Below the pieces are notes generated by a model. That model was not told where the DNA came from, made no database searches, and saw only the letters and a list, made by a program, of their open reading frames with translations. Shown piece by piece: positions 48,012 through 56,382 of a stretch of 64,000 nucleotides of DNA. The translations under genes were made by a program, and so were the position numbers. Each line of letters starts with the position of its first letter. Position 1 is the first letter of the stretch. This DNA comes from Marinomonas algarum (GTDB lineage: Bacteria; Pseudomonadota; Gammaproteobacteria; Pseudomonadales; Marinomonadaceae), in assembly GCF_020532605.1 (NCBI RefSeq), contig NZ_JAJATW010000003.1, forward strand, positions 62,001 to 126,000, in the 5' to 3' direction.

Positions 48012-49331
48012 ATGAAACGCCTTATGAAAAACACAATCGCTTGTGCCGTCTCCGCCGCTGCCTCTATGACAGCCTTCACAGCGTTTGCTGACACTGAAAT
48101 CACCGTGGCAACCGTTAACAACGGCCACATGATTGAAATGCAAAAACTCACACCTGCCTTCGAAGAAGCCAATCCTGGCATCAAAGTTAAATGGGTTACC
48201 TTAGAAGAGAATGTCTTACGTCAAAACGTCACTCAAGACATTGCCAACAAAAGTGGCTTATACGACGTCATGACGATTGGCATGTACGAAGCACCAATTT
48301 GGGGTCAACGTGGTTGGCTACAAGCGGTCAATACTAGCGGTGACTACGATGCGAACGATATTCTTCCTTCTATCCGCGACGGCTTATCCTACGATGGCAC
48401 CATGTACGCCGCTCCTTTCTATGGTGAAAGCTCCATGGTCATGTACCGCAAAGATCTTGTGAAAGAAGCCGGTATGGAAATCAATGATCGAGACAGTTGG
48501 GAACACATTCGTGATGTGGCCGCTGCCGTCAATGACCCAAGCAAAGGCATCTACGGTATTTGTTTACGTGGTAAAGCCGGCTGGGGCGACAACATGGCAC
48601 TGGTGACCACCATCGCCAACTCGTTTGGTGCTCGCTGGTTTGATGAAGAATGGAAGCCTCAACTAGAGTCTGCTGAATGGACAAACGCCGTTAATTTCTA
48701 TGTGGATTTGTTGTCTAAGTATGGCCCTCCAGGCTCAAGCAGCAACAGCTTCAATGAAAGTCTTGCGTTGTTCAACGAAGGCAAATGCGGTATGTGGATT
48801 GATGCCACCATCGCAGCGTCTTTTGTTACCGATCCTAAGCAAAGTAAAGTGGCCGACCAAGTGGGCTTCGCTCAGTCTCCAATTTCTGTCACTGAAAAAG
48901 GCGCTAACTGGCTTTGGGCTTGGTCTCTAGGCATCCCTGCGGCAACCAAAAATGCTGATGCAGCACAAAAGTTTGTTCGTTGGGCTACGTCTAAAGAATA
49001 CATCGAGCTTGTGGGCGAAACGAATGGCTGGGCAGCCGTACCAACAGGGACACGTGCCAGCACTTACGCTAACCCGAAATTCCAAGAAGCAGCGGTCTTT
49101 GCTGAAGCGGAATTAAAAGCCATTAACTCTGCCAACCCAAATGACAGCACACTGAAACCTTCTCCTTATGTTGGGGTTCAATTCGCTGCGATCCCTGAGT
49201 TCCAAGCCATTGGAACAACAACGGGTCAAATGATTTCAGGGTCACTGGCCGGTTCTATGACGGTTGAGGAAGCACTGAAATCCGCGAATAAATCCGCTGA
49301 TCGCCAAATGCGCCGCGCTCGCTACTATTAA
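48012..49331 (+). CDS. mtlE: Polyol (mannitol/sorbitol-type) ABC transporter binding protein
   Basis: This 439-residue SBP_bac_1 protein has a signal peptide (LMKNTIACAVSAAASMTAFTAFA) and captures a sugar alcohol in the periplasm. The mature protein begins TEITVATVNNGHMIEMQKLTPAFEEANPG; the segments YDVMTIGMYEAPIWGQRGWL and GLSYDGTMYAAPFYGESSMVMYR are characteristic of the MtlE/SmoE subgroup. GGGGAAAA precedes the ATG at 48012. Exact substrate is inferred from the dehydrogenase in the operon. First gene of mtlE-F-G-K-D; a 170-base gap with stable hairpins follows. Confidence 0.87.
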   Translation: MKRLMKNTIACAVSAAASMTAFTAFADTEITVATVNNGHMIEMQKLTPAFEEANPGIKVKWVTLEENVLRQNVTQDIANKSGLYDVMTIGMYEAPIWGQRGWLQAVNTSGDYDANDILPSIRDGLSYDGTMYAAPFYGESSMVMYRKDLVKEAGMEINDRDSWEHIRDVAAAVNDPSKGIYGICLRGKAGWGDNMALVTTIANSFGARWFDEEWKPQLESAEWTNAVNFYVDLLSKYGPPGSSSNSFNESLALFNEGKCGMWIDATIAASFVTDPKQSKVADQVGFAQSPISVTEKGANWLWAWSLGIPAATKNADAAQKFVRWATSKEYIELVGETNGWAAVPTGTRASTYANPKFQEAAVFAEAELKAINSANPNDSTLKPSPYVGVQFAAIPEFQAIGTTTGQMISGSLAGSMTVEEALKSANKSADRQMRRARYY

Positions 49332-49340
49332 GCGCTCAAC

Positions 49341-49458
49341 CTATTGATTCTTCGATGTCCTTGATCATTAGGGTGCGATCAATCAATAGACGCGGTCTGC
49401 ATAAAGAAATAGGGCACCTGCCCTATTTCTTACCCTATTCACCCGCTATCAGGGTGAA
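49341..49458 (+). other. Three stacked hairpins between mtlE and mtlF
   Basis: Structure 1: CTATTGATT (49341-49349) with AATCAATAG (49381-49389). Structure 2: a 12-13 bp perfect stem, 49404-49416 with 49419-49431. Structure 3: TTCACCC (49438-49444) with GGGTGAA (49452-49458). None has a following T-run. They probably stabilise the upstream binding-protein mRNA and reduce read-through into the permeases, so the receptor outnumbers the membrane subunits. Confidence 0.7.
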
Positions 49459-49501
49459 CATTCCGCTTATAACTTTCTGTTTATAATAAGAGACATACAA
49501 C

Positions 49502-50362
49502 ATGAAGCGTTCAATCACTCGCTTATTAATGGCGCCGTCTGTCATCCTGCTGTTAGCTTGGATGATCATTCCACTGTCCATGACCATTTACTTCTCGACG
49601 ATCGAGTTCAGCTCCTACAATCCTGATCAAAATGGCTTTGTGGGCTGGCTAAACTTTGAGTTCTTTATCACGGACCCTGCCTTTATCTCGGCTGTTTCCA
49701 ATACACTGATATTGTTGCTTTCTGTGCTCATCATTACCGTGGTCTTAGGCGTCATGCTCTCTGCGTTGATTGATAAGCCGTTCTTTGGTCAAGGCATGGT
49801 ACGTGTCTTACTGATTTCGCCTTTCTTCATTATGCCAACGGTCAATGCCTTGATCTGGAAAAACATGATGATGAACCCTGTGTATGGCATCTTTGCTTGG
49901 ATCTCACAATCCCTTGGTTTTGAGCCCATCGATTGGCTCTCTACCTACCCACTTATGTCGATCATCATTATGGTGAGTTGGCAGTGGCTTCCCTTTGCGA
50001 TCTTGGTGTTTGTTACCGCCTTGCAGTCACAAGATACTGAACAAAAAGAAGCGGCTCAAATGGACGGCGCCACTGGCTGGCACATCTTCCGTTACCTAAC
50101 CATTCCGCATCTAGCGCGCCCTATCGCTGTGGTGGTCATGATAGAAACCATCTTCTTGTTAGCGGTGTTTGCTGAAATCTTGGTTTCCACGGGGGGTGGC
50201 CCGGGTTACGACAGCACCAACTTGACTTACTTGATTTATAACCAAGCCCTTTTGCAGTTTGACGTTGCTGCGGCCTCTGCCGGCGGTCTATTGGCTGTTG
50301 TACTCGCGAATATCGTCGCTTTCTTCTTAATTCGTGCCGTTGGCAAAAACCTAACGGTATAA
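49502..50362 (+). CDS. mtlF: Polyol ABC transporter permease (MtlF/SmoF type)
   Basis: This 286-residue inner-membrane permease of the MalF-like family has six hydrophobic helices and the EAA loop (EQKEAAQMDGATGWHIFRYLTIPHL). The AAGAGA ribosome-binding site precedes the ATG. Ten bases separate it from the partner permease. The GGPGYDSTNLTYLIY segment is typical of polyol transporters. Confidence 0.9.
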   Translation: MKRSITRLLMAPSVILLLAWMIIPLSMTIYFSTIEFSSYNPDQNGFVGWLNFEFFITDPAFISAVSNTLILLLSVLIITVVLGVMLSALIDKPFFGQGMVRVLLISPFFIMPTVNALIWKNMMMNPVYGIFAWISQSLGFEPIDWLSTYPLMSIIIMVSWQWLPFAILVFVTALQSQDTEQKEAAQMDGATGWHIFRYLTIPHLARPIAVVVMIETIFLLAVFAEILVSTGGGPGYDSTNLTYLIYNQALLQFDVAAASAGGLLAVVLANIVAFFLIRAVGKNLTV

Positions 50363-50372
50363 GGTGTATACG

Positions 50373-51203
50373 ATGACTCTTAATCAACAACGCAAACTCA
50401 AAACTTTTATCACGGGGTTGTTCGCTTGGACAATCGCCCTGATCCTATTTTTCCCTATTTTTTGGATGTTTATCACCTCGTTTAAAACAGAGCTTCAGGC
50501 CATTTCTATTCCGCCTTCTTTGTTTTTTGAACCAACGTTGGATAACTATTCCGAAGTACAAGAACGCAGTGATTATGTGCATCACGCGATTAACTCCATC
50601 ATCACTTCTTTTGGGTCAACTATTTTGGCCTTGATCATTGCCGTGCCTGCGGCCTTTTCAATGGCGTTTGCGCCGGGCAAACGCACCAAAGATGTGTTGC
50701 TGTGGATGTTGTCGACCAAAATGCTACCGGCCGTCGGTGTGTTGGTGCCGATTTACATGATTTGTCGTGACTATGGCTTGTTGGATTCGAAAACTGCTTT
50801 GGTGATTATTTTCACCTTAATGAATCTGCCAATTGTGGTATGGATGCTGTTCTCTTACTTTAAAGATTTACCCAAAGAGATATTAGAAGCAGCACGTATG
50901 GATGGCGCGACGCCTTGGGACGAAGTGGTTAAAGTCGTTTTACCACTGTCTATGGGGGCTATTTCATCAACGGCGTTGCTGTCTATCGTATTGTGCTGGA
51001 ACGAGTCTTTCTGGTCGCTTACCTTGACCGCCTCCGACGCAGCACCATTGACCGCGATGATTGCCTCTTACTCAAGCCCTGAAGGTTTGTTCTGGGCGAA
51101 GCTGTCTGCTGCCTCAACATTGGCGTGTGCGCCTATCGTTGTATTCGGTTGGTTCTGCCAAAAACAATTAGTCCAAGGCCTTACATTCGGCGCCGTAAAA
51201 TAA
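50373..51203 (+). CDS. mtlG: Polyol ABC transporter permease (MtlG/SmoG type)
   Basis: This 276-residue MalG-like permease, partner of MtlF, has six helices and an EAA loop (LPKEILEAARMDGATPWDEVVKVVLPLS). The ATG at 50373, after AAGGTG, is preferred to an upstream in-frame ATG at 50364. The FNPPSL-like loop reads IPPSLFFEPTLDNY. Eighteen bases separate it from the ATPase gene. Confidence 0.9.
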   Translation: MTLNQQRKLKTFITGLFAWTIALILFFPIFWMFITSFKTELQAISIPPSLFFEPTLDNYSEVQERSDYVHHAINSIITSFGSTILALIIAVPAAFSMAFAPGKRTKDVLLWMLSTKMLPAVGVLVPIYMICRDYGLLDSKTALVIIFTLMNLPIVVWMLFSYFKDLPKEILEAARMDGATPWDEVVKVVLPLSMGAISSTALLSIVLCWNESFWSLTLTASDAAPLTAMIASYSSPEGLFWAKLSAASTLACAPIVVFGWFCQKQLVQGLTFGAVK

Positions 51204-51221
51204 TTATTAGGAAGCTTTTTT

Positions 51222-52316
51222 ATGTCTTACTTAACGATCACTGATTTGCAAAAACACTACGATAATTACCACGCGCTACGCGGCATCAACCTGTCGATCA
51301 CAGAAGGGGAATTTGTGGTGTTTGTTGGGCCTTCTGGTTGCGGTAAATCCACACTATTGCGAACCATTGCCGGCCTTGAGTCCAGCACCGGTGGCACCAT
51401 TGAACTAGACGGTCGAGACATTACTGAACTGGCGTCTTCCAAACGTGACCTTGCAATGGTGTTTCAGTCTTATGCCTTGTACCCGCATATGACGGTCGCC
51501 GACAACCTGTCTTTTGCCTTGCGCCTTGCGAAAGTATCCGACGCCGAAATTCAAGAAAAAGTCCGTTCTGTTTCTGCGTCTTTACAATTAGATGCCTTGT
51601 TAGAACGTAAACCAAAAGAACTGTCAGGAGGACAGCGTCAGCGTGTGGCCATTGGTCGTGCGATCGTTCGCCAGCCAAAGGTCTTCTTGTTCGATGAACC
51701 CTTGTCTAACCTCGATGCGGCCTTGCGTGTGCAAATGCGTTTAGAGCTGGCTCGCCTACACAAAAAACTGGGCACCACCATGATTTACGTGACCCACGAC
51801 CAAGTAGAAGCCATGACCTTGGCAGACCGTGTGGTCATCCTAAACGCGGGGCAAATCGAGCAAGTGGGTACGCCTCTTGAACTGTACCGTAAACCAAATA
51901 GCCGCTTTGTGGCCGAGTTTATTGGCACACCAAAAATGAACCTGATTCCGGCTGATAAAATTACCCACAAAGCAGACGAACTGGTGTTTGATCTCTTTGG
52001 TCATACTATTCATTTCCCGGCAAAACGCATCAAAGGGACACAACCCGACTCGACCATCGTTGGTATTCGTCCTGAGCATTTAAGCCTAGTGGAAGAAGGT
52101 GGTGATTTAACCGGACGCATTGAATTGGTTGAGCATTTAGGCTCTGAAGCTTATGCCCATATTCAGCTGCTTAACGACCAAACCATCATCGTAAAAGCCG
52201 CGGCACGTCTTGAATTAAAAGACGGCCAAGAAGTTCATATTAAAGTCGATGTGGATGAAATCATCCTATTCGATGACAACAACAAAGTTATTTCTGTTAT
52301 TCCAGAGGAAGCATAA
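51222..52316 (+). CDS. mtlK: Polyol ABC transporter ATPase (MtlK/SmoK, MalK-like)
   Basis: This 364-residue ATPase has Walker A GPSGCGKST, Q-loop FQSYALYPHMT, signature LSGGQRQRVAIGRA, Walker B VFLFDEPLSNLDA and the H-loop TH, followed by a C-terminal TOBE/OB regulatory region from about residue 240 (GIRPEHL, VDVDEIILFD). MalK-type ATPases can serve several sugar importers. AGGAAG precedes the ATG. The mannitol-dehydrogenase gene begins one base after its stop. Confidence 0.93.
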   Translation: MSYLTITDLQKHYDNYHALRGINLSITEGEFVVFVGPSGCGKSTLLRTIAGLESSTGGTIELDGRDITELASSKRDLAMVFQSYALYPHMTVADNLSFALRLAKVSDAEIQEKVRSVSASLQLDALLERKPKELSGGQRQRVAIGRAIVRQPKVFLFDEPLSNLDAALRVQMRLELARLHKKLGTTMIYVTHDQVEAMTLADRVVILNAGQIEQVGTPLELYRKPNSRFVAEFIGTPKMNLIPADKITHKADELVFDLFGHTIHFPAKRIKGTQPDSTIVGIRPEHLSLVEEGGDLTGRIELVEHLGSEAYAHIQLLNDQTIIVKAAARLELKDGQEVHIKVDVDEIILFDDNNKVISVIPEEA

Positions 52317-52317
52317 A

Positions 52318-53748
52318 ATGGCCAACTTTCTAACGGCTTCTACGCACATCGAGCAGCTAAACGTTCAAGCTTACAACAAAAACGACGTGCAAACAGGCAT
52401 TGTTCACCTTGGTGTCGGCGCATTTCACCGCGCCCACCAAGCGGTCTATGTTGATCGCTTATTAGCACAAGAAAACCAACAACACTGGGGCATTATTGGT
52501 GTCAATATTCGCCCACAAGACAGTCAAGCATTTGAACGTTTTGCTAAGCAAGATGGTGAGTATATTCTCAAAACCATGGCGGCCGATGGCGCAACGCAAT
52601 ATGAACACATTCGCTCCTTGGTCAAGCAAATTGATGGTGCCCACGCCCCTCAAGACGTTGATAACGCCTTGGCCGATGCTCGCACTCAGTTGGTAACCTC
52701 TACGGTAACGGAAAGTGGTTACTACCTAGATGAAAACCGTACACTTATGCTCGATAACCCAGCTATTAAGGCGGACATAGAAGGGGCGCGTAACACCCTG
52801 TACGCTTTTTTATATGCAGGCTTAAAGCAACGCAGTGAAACATCAAACGCAAAGATCACCTTACTGTGTTGCGATAATTTGCGTCATAACGGTGAGTTGT
52901 TAAAAGCGGGCTTAATGCAATTTATTGCCGCCAAAAATGACCCAGCTTTGGCACAGTGGTTGGTTGAGAATGCGTCTTTCCCTTGCTCCATGGTTGACCG
53001 CATCACCCCTAAACCCAGTCAACAACATGTTGACGATGTGCGCGCTCGTTTTGGTGTGGACGATGCTATGACGGTCATGGGCGAAGACTTTATCCAATGG
53101 GTCATTGAAGACAATTTCGCCGGACAAAAACCGCCTCTGGATTTAGTGGGTGTGCAGTTTGTCGCCGATGTGGTGCCGTTTGAAGAAGCAAAAATACGTA
53201 TTTTGAACGCAGGCCATACCTGTGTAACCTACCAAGCCGCATTGAAAGGCCTAACCTACTTTGACGAAGCCATGCGTGATGAAGAACTGAAACAGTACTT
53301 CACTGATTTCATCACACAAGACTCGATCCCAGCCATTGGCGAGTCTGTGGTGGATTTACCGGCGTATTTTGAGATCATTGCTCAGCGTTTTAGTAACGCC
53401 AATATCGGGGATACCGTAGAGCGAATTTGTACGGATGGCTATTTTAAATTCCCTATTTTTGTCTTCCCGACATTAGAGGGCGCTTACTTAAAAGGTCGTA
53501 CACCTCATAAAACCATTCAGGGCATCGCCAGCTGGTTTGTCTTTATGCACTTGTCGAACCAAGGAAAGATCAGTACGCCTTACCATGAACCGAATCAGGC
53601 GTCGCTTGCTCCTTTTACCAATGACGAAGCTGGTATTCAGGCCTTTGCGACCGACCGTTTTCTATGGGATACCGTGCCAGCAAAATTCCCCAATTTTGTC
53701 ACAGAGTTAACCCAAGCGATTCAGACAACCATGGCAAAGTATGCTTAA
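52318..53748 (+). CDS. mtlD: Mannitol/polyol 2-dehydrogenase, long-chain family
   Basis: This 476-residue polyol-specific long-chain dehydrogenase oxidises mannitol to fructose, and possibly arabitol or sorbitol, with NAD. The N-terminal Rossmann segment GIVHLGVGAFHRAHQAVYVD and the catalytic region KIRILNAGHT (Lys with Asn and His) are intact. AGAGGAAGC precedes the ATG at 52318. A strong terminator follows, so mtlE-F-G-K-D is one transcript. Substrate preference among polyols cannot be read from sequence by eye. Confidence 0.9.
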   Translation: MANFLTASTHIEQLNVQAYNKNDVQTGIVHLGVGAFHRAHQAVYVDRLLAQENQQHWGIIGVNIRPQDSQAFERFAKQDGEYILKTMAADGATQYEHIRSLVKQIDGAHAPQDVDNALADARTQLVTSTVTESGYYLDENRTLMLDNPAIKADIEGARNTLYAFLYAGLKQRSETSNAKITLLCCDNLRHNGELLKAGLMQFIAAKNDPALAQWLVENASFPCSMVDRITPKPSQQHVDDVRARFGVDDAMTVMGEDFIQWVIEDNFAGQKPPLDLVGVQFVADVVPFEEAKIRILNAGHTCVTYQAALKGLTYFDEAMRDEELKQYFTDFITQDSIPAIGESVVDLPAYFEIIAQRFSNANIGDTVERICTDGYFKFPIFVFPTLEGAYLKGRTPHKTIQGIASWFVFMHLSNQGKISTPYHEPNQASLAPFTNDEAGIQAFATDRFLWDTVPAKFPNFVTELTQAIQTTMAKYA

Positions 53749-53762
53749 ATAATGCTCAATTA

Positions 53763-53821
53763 ACCCAAAGATCAAACATGCCCAATGCCGGTTTTGCTTG
53801 ATCTTTTGGGTCTGTTTTTAT
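53763..53821 (+). terminator. Terminator after the polyol operon
   Basis: ACCCAAAGATCAA (53763-53775) pairs with TTGATCTTTTGGGT (53798-53811) with one bulge, followed by CTGTTTTTATT. It separates the operon from the regulator gene. Confidence 0.85.
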
Positions 53822-53895
53822 TAACAAATAATAAGAAGTGAACTAATAAAGCAGTCGATAGCCAAGACTCGCCAAGTCGCTTAAGCGAGAGAACC

Positions 53896-54783
53896 ATGTC
53901 AACTACCGCTAAACGTATCACCCCCGAATACGAGATTGTGCAGGATAACGAAACTATTCGTTACCTTGAACACGGTCATCCAAGTGAACTTGTGCGCTGG
54001 CATGCCCATGACGATTATGAACTGCACTTTATTGTTAAGACATCGGGTAAGGTGTTTGTCGGTGATTACATTGGCAATTATTCTGCGGGTCAGCTCATCT
54101 TAACAGGGCCTCGCCTTCCCCATAATTGGATTTGCCAAGATGACAAAGAAGAAGTGGAAGTCAGAGACATGGTTATCCGTTTTGACCATGAGTCTTTTTC
54201 CAATGGCATGAAAATTATCCCTGAACTCGCCGAAATACTCCCCTTACTGGCGCGCGCAAAATATGGCATTGAATTCTTTGGTTTGGAGCACGATTACCTA
54301 AAAAACATGTTCCAGAAGGTACGTGATTCTAGTGGATTGTCTCGGTTAATCTTATCTTTACCCTTATTGCAGAAGTTGGCTCAAAGTCAAGATTACCGTT
54401 TGCTGTCGACCGTACAGATTGACATGAAATCCAATGAAACTTTGCAACGCAAAATAAACACTGTTGTGGATTATGTGTCGCAAAACTACAGTCAAGACAT
54501 CACACTTTCCAGTGTCGCGGGGCTGATTGGCATGTCAGACAGTCACTTTTCACGCTTCTTCAAAAAGGCCACTGGGAACCGCTTTATTGAGTTTGTAAAT
54601 CGTGTTCGTATCAGTCGAGCTTGCAGTCTGCTCACCGAAACCGACCAGCAGATCGCAACCATTTGTTTTCAAGTGGGTTTCAACAACGTTGCCAATTTCA
54701 ATCGCCGCTTCCATGAATTGAAAGGCGTGACGCCACGCGATTTTCGCACGCAGAGTCACATTCGTGTTGAAGGTGTTATTTAA
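53896..54783 (+). CDS. AraC-family regulator of polyol use (MtlR-like)
   Basis: This 295-residue protein has an N-terminal cupin sensing domain (RWHAHDDYELHFIVKTSGKVFVGD, GQLILTGPRLPHNW) and a C-terminal AraC double helix-turn-helix (about 195-290: ITLSSVAGLIGMSDSHFSRFFKKATG and IATICFQVGFNNVANFNRRFHELKG). Its place directly after the polyol operon, with a terminator between, suggests it activates that operon from its own promoter, as MtlR does in pseudomonads. GAGAGA precedes the ATG. The stop overlaps that of the convergent xylulokinase gene by four bases. Confidence 0.85.
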   Translation: MSTTAKRITPEYEIVQDNETIRYLEHGHPSELVRWHAHDDYELHFIVKTSGKVFVGDYIGNYSAGQLILTGPRLPHNWICQDDKEEVEVRDMVIRFDHESFSNGMKIIPELAEILPLLARAKYGIEFFGLEHDYLKNMFQKVRDSSGLSRLILSLPLLQKLAQSQDYRLLSTVQIDMKSNETLQRKINTVVDYVSQNYSQDITLSSVAGLIGMSDSHFSRFFKKATGNRFIEFVNRVRISRACSLLTETDQQIATICFQVGFNNVANFNRRFHELKGVTPRDFRTQSHIRVEGVI

Positions 54784-56288
54784 ATAGAAGACGCCAGCGT
54801 CGACAGTCGGCCATTGAGCGTCTTCGTAGACTGATACACCTCTTGATACAAGGCGTACTTTTCTTGATAGTAGGCTTGTGTCTCTAGCGCCGGCACATGC
54901 TCTTCTAATACATCAGGCATAACACAATATTGAGCAATTAACGCTTCTAACTCGCCGCCTAAACGACGCTGTTCACCCAACAAAGCCAATCGAGCGGCAC
55001 CCAGCCCTGGCCCAACATCACCACCATCGCGATAAATAATCCGTTTACCCAACACATTGGCAATGATCTGACGCCACATACCCGACCGCGCACCGCCGCC
55101 AATAAGGGATAAACTCTCGGCTGAACTGCCTGCGCTACTCAGTGCATTTTGACAATCCAACAGGGAGAACGCGACCCCTTCTAACACCGCTAAGGTCAAG
55201 GATTCCAATGAGGTCTGATTGTCCAGCCCGATAAACTGTCCGTTAGCCAGTGGATCATTATGAGGCGTTCGCTCCCCATTTAGATAGGGTAAGAAAATGA
55301 CGTTGGTACGCACCATGTCGCTGTCTTCTAGCGCATCCAGAAGCTCTGCAACACTTTTTCCCACCAGCTTGGCCAACCATGCCAACGAATTGGCGGCGCT
55401 TAAGGTGACGCCCATCTGATGCCAACGATCCGGTAAAGCATGACAAAAAGCATGGACGGTATTGTCAGGGTTGGCTCGATGCGCTTCACTGACGGTAAAA
55501 TACACCCCCGAGGTACCCAGTGAAATAAAGCCCTCCCCTGGGTTGATTACGCCCATACCGACTGCGCCCGCCGCATTGTCGCCGCCACCCGCGACAACAG
55601 GCAACTGGGCAATCTCCCATTGCTCAGCCAACTCCTTTGAAAGCACCCCCACTACATCACACCCTTCATGGACTGTGGGCATATTGGCAAGGGTTAAGCC
55701 GGTTGTTGCCAATAAGTCAGCATCCCATTGACGCGTTGCGGGGTTTAACCATAGGGTGCCTGAAGCGTCTGAACAGTCCGTCGACATGTGCCCTGTTAAG
55801 CGGTATGCCAAGTAATCTTTTGGCAATAAAACATACGCAAGCTGTTGAAAAATCTCTGGCTCATTTTCTTCTACCCAGCGGATCTTTGGGGCCGTAAAAC
55901 CGGCCATAACAAGATTGCCCGAGCGTTCAATACTGTCCGGTGACTCTGCCATAAGCGCATAACATTGCGTTTGACTGCGCCCGTCATTCCATAGAATACA
56001 AGGACGTAAAACGTCGCCTTGCTGGTTTAATAAGGTCGCACCGTGCATTTGCCCAGATAAGCCAATGGCCTTTAACTTACCCAAATCAAGACGCTCCTGC
56101 AGCTGCGCCATTACCTCAAGGCAAGCCTGCCACCAAGATAATGGGTCTTGCTCAGACCAAGTAGGATGAGGAGACTGAACCGTTAAAGATACCGATTCTT
56201 GTGCTAAAACTACGCCATTATCATCAATAACAACGCCTTTTAAACCCGAAGTGCCAAGATCAAGCCCTAAATACATCTGATTACTCAT
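54780..56288 (-). CDS. xylB: Xylulokinase
   Basis: This 502-residue FGGY-family sugar kinase phosphorylates D-xylulose to xylulose-5-phosphate. The N-terminal phosphate-binding loop GLDLGTSGLKGVV, SGQMHGATLL, the catalytic segment STDCSDASGTLW, GGGDNAAGAVGMG and the C-terminal IGGGARSGMWRQI are all present. It is convergent with the AraC regulator and so not in the operon, but functionally fits: if the dehydrogenase makes xylulose from arabitol, this kinase completes the route to the pentose phosphate pathway. No fructokinase for a mannitol route is seen here. Confidence 0.92.
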   Translation of the reverse strand: MSNQMYLGLDLGTSGLKGVVIDDNGVVLAQESVSLTVQSPHPTWSEQDPLSWWQACLEVMAQLQERLDLGKLKAIGLSGQMHGATLLNQQGDVLRPCILWNDGRSQTQCYALMAESPDSIERSGNLVMAGFTAPKIRWVEENEPEIFQQLAYVLLPKDYLAYRLTGHMSTDCSDASGTLWLNPATRQWDADLLATTGLTLANMPTVHEGCDVVGVLSKELAEQWEIAQLPVVAGGGDNAAGAVGMGVINPGEGFISLGTSGVYFTVSEAHRANPDNTVHAFCHALPDRWHQMGVTLSAANSLAWLAKLVGKSVAELLDALEDSDMVRTNVIFLPYLNGERTPHNDPLANGQFIGLDNQTSLESLTLAVLEGVAFSLLDCQNALSSAGSSAESLSLIGGGARSGMWRQIIANVLGKRIIYRDGGDVGPGLGAARLALLGEQRRLGGELEALIAQYCVMPDVLEEHVPALETQAYYQEKYALYQEVYQSTKTLNGRLSTLASSI

Positions 56289-56382
56289 TTACTAAAGGAA
56301 AAGTGGTTATTTTATTCATTTTTCTGTGGCATCCTATTTGCTATAGAAATAATCGTTTCATAATAAGGATGCTTTATAAACG

